Part shown: positions 7,550-9,147 of the stretch, in pieces
Layout: every line of letters starts with the position of its first letter
Position numbering within the stretch: position 1 is the stretch's first letter
Assembly: GCA_964606415.1 (NCBI GenBank)
Contig: CAZSGN010000098.1
Coordinates: 1-9,147 of the forward strand
DNA from: CAZSGN01 sp964606415
GTDB lineage: Bacteria > Bacteroidota > Bacteroidia > Bacteroidales > JBBRXJ01
DNA length: 9,147 nt
Direction of reading: 5' to 3'
Position numbers and translations under genes: made by a program
Notes under the pieces: generated by a model
What the model was told of the DNA's origin: nothing
The model's database searches: none
What the model saw: the letters and a program-made list of their open reading frames with translations, nothing else

Positions 7550-8029
7550 ATGCGGATAGGTTTTGGATTTGATGTTCATCAGTTGACTTCTGGTAATCCC
7601 TTGTGGATTGGTGGGGTAAAGGTGCCTTTTGATAAAGGTGCTGTCGCTCATTCTGATGGTGATGTGTTAATTCATGCTTTATGTGATGCTCTATTGGGTG
7701 CGGCGGATCTGAGGGATATCGGTTTTCATTTTTCTGATCAGGATGAGCAATATAAAAATATTGATAGTAAAATTTTGTTGTCTAAAACTTTAAGTTTGAT
7801 TTGCGATGAGGGATATACCTTTTGTAATACAGATATTACACTCGTTATTCAGAAACCGAAAATGAAAGATTGGATTCCTTCCATGAAAGATAAATTGGCG
7901 GAGGTTATGCAATGTTCGCCCCGGCAAATATCCATCAAAGCAACAACATCTGAATATATGGGGTTTGAAGGACGGGGTGATGGTGTATCTTGTTATGCTG
8001 TTGTGTTAATTCAGCCTTCTTCCGAATAA
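7550..8029 (+). CDS. ispF: 2-C-methyl-D-erythritol 2,4-cyclodiphosphate synthase (IspF)
   Basis: Cytoplasmic enzyme of the non-mevalonate (MEP) isoprenoid pathway. It converts CDP-methylerythritol 2-phosphate to methylerythritol 2,4-cyclodiphosphate with release of CMP, as a homotrimer with a bound divalent metal. The protein is 159 residues, normal for the family. Motifs are intact: FGFDVHQL near the N-terminus, AHSDGDVLIHALCDALLGAA, DIGFHFSD, and TTSEYMGFEGRGDGVSCYAVVL near the C-terminus. Starting at the second ATG of the pair 7547/7550 places the metal ligands at Asp8, His10 and His42, the numbering of the E. coli enzyme, so 7550 is preferred; the ATG at 7547 overlaps the porV stop by one base and would add one Met. 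The junction implies translational coupling with porV. The product feeds undecaprenyl carriers and menaquinone, a general need, so its link to the T9SS genes is probably positional. Confidence 0.95.
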   Translation: MRIGFGFDVHQLTSGNPLWIGGVKVPFDKGAVAHSDGDVLIHALCDALLGAADLRDIGFHFSDQDEQYKNIDSKILLSKTLSLICDEGYTFCNTDITLVIQKPKMKDWIPSMKDKLAEVMQCSPRQISIKATTSEYMGFEGRGDGVSCYAVVLIQPSSE

Positions 8030-8064
8030 AAACGTTTGTTTCGAATTTTAATGATAAATTGTTT

Positions 8065-8580
8065 ATGATGTTTTATTCTGTAGATCCTGCTCAAGTGCAA
8101 AATATTTTTGATTTGATTGGCCGGGAGTGGATGTTGATCACAGCCGGTTCGGAGAATCATTTTAATACAATGACCGCTAGCTGGGGAACCATGGGGGTTT
8201 TATGGAGAAAAAAGGTAGCAATGGTTTTTGTCAGGCCAAACAGGTATACTTATCAGTTTATGGAGCAACAGGAAGGGTATACGCTTAGTTTTTTTGATGA
8301 GGCACATCGGTCTATTCTTGATTATTGTGGTTCGCATTCGGGCAAGAATGTTGATAAAATAGCAGAAACTGGCTTGACTCCTGTAGTGACTCAAAATGGT
8401 AATGTTTATTTCGATCAGGCAAAATTGGTTTTTGAATGTAAAAAAATGTATGTTGATGATATCAAACCGGATCATTTTTTGACTCCGGATATACCTGAAA
8501 TAATATACAATGGACAGGACTACCACCGGCTTTATGTTGGGGAAGTTATTGATTGTCTTATTAAAGAACCGGGGAAATGA
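8065..8580 (+). CDS. Flavin reductase-like FMN-binding protein
   Basis: 171-residue soluble protein of the flavin reductase-like (split-barrel, FMN-binding) family, with no signal peptide or membrane segment. Family features in order: GREWMLITAG (19-28), NTMTASWGTMGVLW (34-47) expected to line the FMN site, VRPNRYTYQFM (56-66), YTLSFFDE (72-79), and CGSHSGKNVDKIAETGLTP (88-106). These resemble the predicted flavin reductases common in anaerobes; the physiological electron donor and acceptor cannot be read from sequence. The start is one of two tandem ATGs, 8065 or 8068, placed 35 bases after ispF. A longer reading from 7990 is possible, but it would overlap ispF by 40 bases and add a Cys-rich leader unlike the family. 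The gene overlaps the next by the ATGA junction at 8577-8580, so it is probably coupled to the DCC-type redox protein. No convincing promoter is seen in the gap from ispF. Confidence 0.82.
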   Translation: MMFYSVDPAQVQNIFDLIGREWMLITAGSENHFNTMTASWGTMGVLWRKKVAMVFVRPNRYTYQFMEQQEGYTLSFFDEAHRSILDYCGSHSGKNVDKIAETGLTPVVTQNGNVYFDQAKLVFECKKMYVDDIKPDHFLTPDIPEIIYNGQDYHRLYVGEVIDCLIKEPGK

Positions 8581-8969
8581 TGAAAGTGGTGATTTTTGAT
8601 AGTCATTGTAATTTATGTAGCCATTATGTTTATTTTGTTGTTCGCCGGGAGAAACAACCACTTTTGAAATTTGCATCAAATCGATCAGATTTTTCTGTAC
8701 AGCTTTTTAAAGAGCAGCATGTGAATCATGACCAGGTTAATACATTAGCTTTCTGGGATGATGATCGCCTTTTTTGGGGATCTGATGCCGCTTTGCACAT
8801 TGCCAGGTATCTTCGTTTTCCATGGTTTCTGTTGTATGGTTTTCTTTTTGTTCCTTTCTTTATTCGCGAACCTGTTTATCAATTAGTGGCCAGGCATCGC
8901 CATCGCTGGTTTGGCATCAATAATGATTTTGTTCCTCCGGAGCAAATAATGAACCGTTTTATTGATTAA
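8577..8969 (+). CDS. DCC (DUF393) family thiol-redox-like protein
   Basis: 130-residue protein of the DCC family (PF04134, DUF393), predicted thiol-disulfide oxidoreductases of unproven function. The family's N-terminal motif is visible as VVIFDSHCNLCSHYVYFVVRR, with the CxxC pair at Cys11 and Cys14; Ser9 replaces the Gly usual in FDGxCxxC. Further family features are KFASNRSD (31-38), GSDAALHIARYL (68-79), a strongly hydrophobic segment FPWFLLYGFLFVPFFI (81-96) and the C-terminal VYQLVARHRHRWFG (100-113). The C-terminal Cys found in some relatives shortly after RWFG is absent here (INNDFVPP). Start codons at 8577 and 8580 are both in frame; 8577 gives an ATGA overlap with the flavin-protein gene, implying translational coupling. 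The stop codon lies inside an inverted repeat (8965-8990) that probably ends the operon. Family assignment is firm; the biochemical role and any partnership with the upstream flavoprotein are inference. Confidence 0.85.
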   Translation: MMKVVIFDSHCNLCSHYVYFVVRREKQPLLKFASNRSDFSVQLFKEQHVNHDQVNTLAFWDDDRLFWGSDAALHIARYLRFPWFLLYGFLFVPFFIREPVYQLVARHRHRWFGINNDFVPPEQIMNRFID

Positions 8970-8990
8970 TCCTTTTTTTTAAGGATTAAT
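8965..8990 (+). terminator. Inverted repeat overlapping the DCC gene stop codon, possible terminator
   Basis: A perfect 10-bp stem, ATTAATCCTT (8965-8974) with AAGGATTAAT (8981-8990), encloses a loop of six T. The TAA stop at 8967-8969 is inside the left arm. T-rich sequence follows after a short gap (8997-9011). The stem has only two G-C pairs, so it is a weak intrinsic terminator at best, though its place at the end of the co-directional block supports a role in 3'-end formation or transcript stability. Confidence 0.45.
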
Positions 8991-8994
8991 ATTG

Positions 8995-9030
8995 ATCTAT
9001 TATTATTTTTATTGCAAATTAATAATAGAT
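8995..9030. repeat. Second AT-rich inverted repeat upstream of the last gene
   Basis: ATCTATTATTA (8995-9005) pairs with TAATAATAGAT (9020-9030), an 11-bp perfect stem around a 14-base loop containing TTGC. It starts four bases after the preceding hairpin and ends six bases before the next start codon, so it fills the 5' leader of the last gene. It could be an operator, part of a leader structure, or chance pairing in a very AT-rich gap. I found no clear TAnnTTTG promoter here. Confidence 0.35.
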
Positions 9031-9036
9031 AATATT

Positions 9037-9147
9037 ATGATGATGCCTTGTAAACAAAGTTATTCCCCAAAAGCCCGGGTTCTATTCGTTTTATATTTTA
9101 TTTTTCTTTATGGATTATTTTCTGTTAATGCACAGGATGAGCCGGTT
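9037..9147 (+). CDS. N-terminus of an exported protein of unknown function (runs off window)
   Basis: Thirty-seven codons are visible, beginning with three tandem ATGs (9037, 9040, 9043) and open to the window edge. The translation has a polar, basic n-region (CKQSYSPKAR), a long hydrophobic segment (VLFVLYFIFLYGLFSV) and NAQDEPV, a classical signal peptide with probable cleavage near VNA|QD. Nothing of the mature protein beyond a few residues is visible, so no family can be named. It lies 67 bases after the DCC gene, separated by two inverted repeats, and may be a separate transcription unit. Confidence 0.6.
   Translation, partial: MMMPCKQSYSPKARVLFVLYFIFLYGLFSVNAQDEPV

Noticed and set aside
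7990..8064. Longer start for the flavin-reductase-like gene at 7990
   Set aside because: It would overlap ispF by 40 bases and add a Cys-rich leader unlike the family; the family-like N-terminus begins at the tandem ATG 8065/8068.
8030..8064. Possible promoter before the flavin-protein gene (TTTG with TAAATTG)
   Set aside because: The -7 box is one base short and the spacing is below the usual 19-21 bases; the gap is more simply an intra-operon spacer.
8200..8679. 159-codon antisense frame across the flavin-protein and DCC genes
   Set aside because: It is antisense to two genes with clear family motifs and shows no domain or signal of its own.
1..9147. Search by eye for tRNA/rRNA genes, CRISPR arrays, insertion sequences and riboswitches
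   Set aside because: No repeat-spacer pattern, transposase motif, terminal repeats or tRNA-like cloverleaf was seen; nearly all of the window is protein-coding.

Overview
The window comes from a member of the Bacteroidota, most likely an AT-rich Bacteroidales/Marinilabiliales-type organism. The evidence is a cluster of type IX secretion system (T9SS) and gliding-type genes (gldJ, a porP/sprF-like gene, porU, porV), which is specific to this phylum. Exported proteins show the usual phylum cleavage contexts (FAQD, SGQD, VYGQ, NAQD). Start codons lack Shine-Dalgarno sequences, and a good TAnnTTTG-type promoter precedes gldJ.

Layout. Positions 1-2388 are read on the minus strand: a porP/sprF-family outer-membrane gene (1417-2388), then the first 450 codons of gldJ (1350 to beyond position 1). 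From 2445 onward everything is on the plus strand: porU (2445-6257), porV (6282-7547), ispF (7550-8029), a flavin-reductase-like FMN protein (8065-8580), and a DCC/DUF393 thiol-redox protein (8577-8969). Two AT-rich inverted repeats follow (8965-9030), then the first 37 codons of an exported protein that runs off the window. The only divergent junction is 2389-2444. No gene-free stretch exceeds about 70 bases.

How the genes work together. PorU (sortase) and PorV (substrate-collecting barrel) are two parts of the T9SS attachment complex, which removes C-terminal sorting signals and anchors cargo to surface lipopolysaccharide. GldJ is an outer-membrane lipoprotein of the gliding/T9SS machine. 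PorP/SprF proteins are barrels used by the secretion core or by particular adhesins. The genes after porV are tightly packed (1-base, 35-base and 4-base junctions) and are probably co-transcribed with porUV. They look functionally separate: isoprenoid synthesis (IspF) and two small cytoplasmic-type redox proteins. All genes appear intact apart from the two cut by the window edges.

I see no wholly new system. The points most worth a second look are: a C8 tract inside porV that could act as a phase-variation switch; doubled or tripled ATG starts at four consecutive genes; the coupled flavin-protein/DCC pair; the solitary porP-like gene lodged between gldJ and porUV; a perfect palindrome next to the porP start; and the paired hairpins after the operon.
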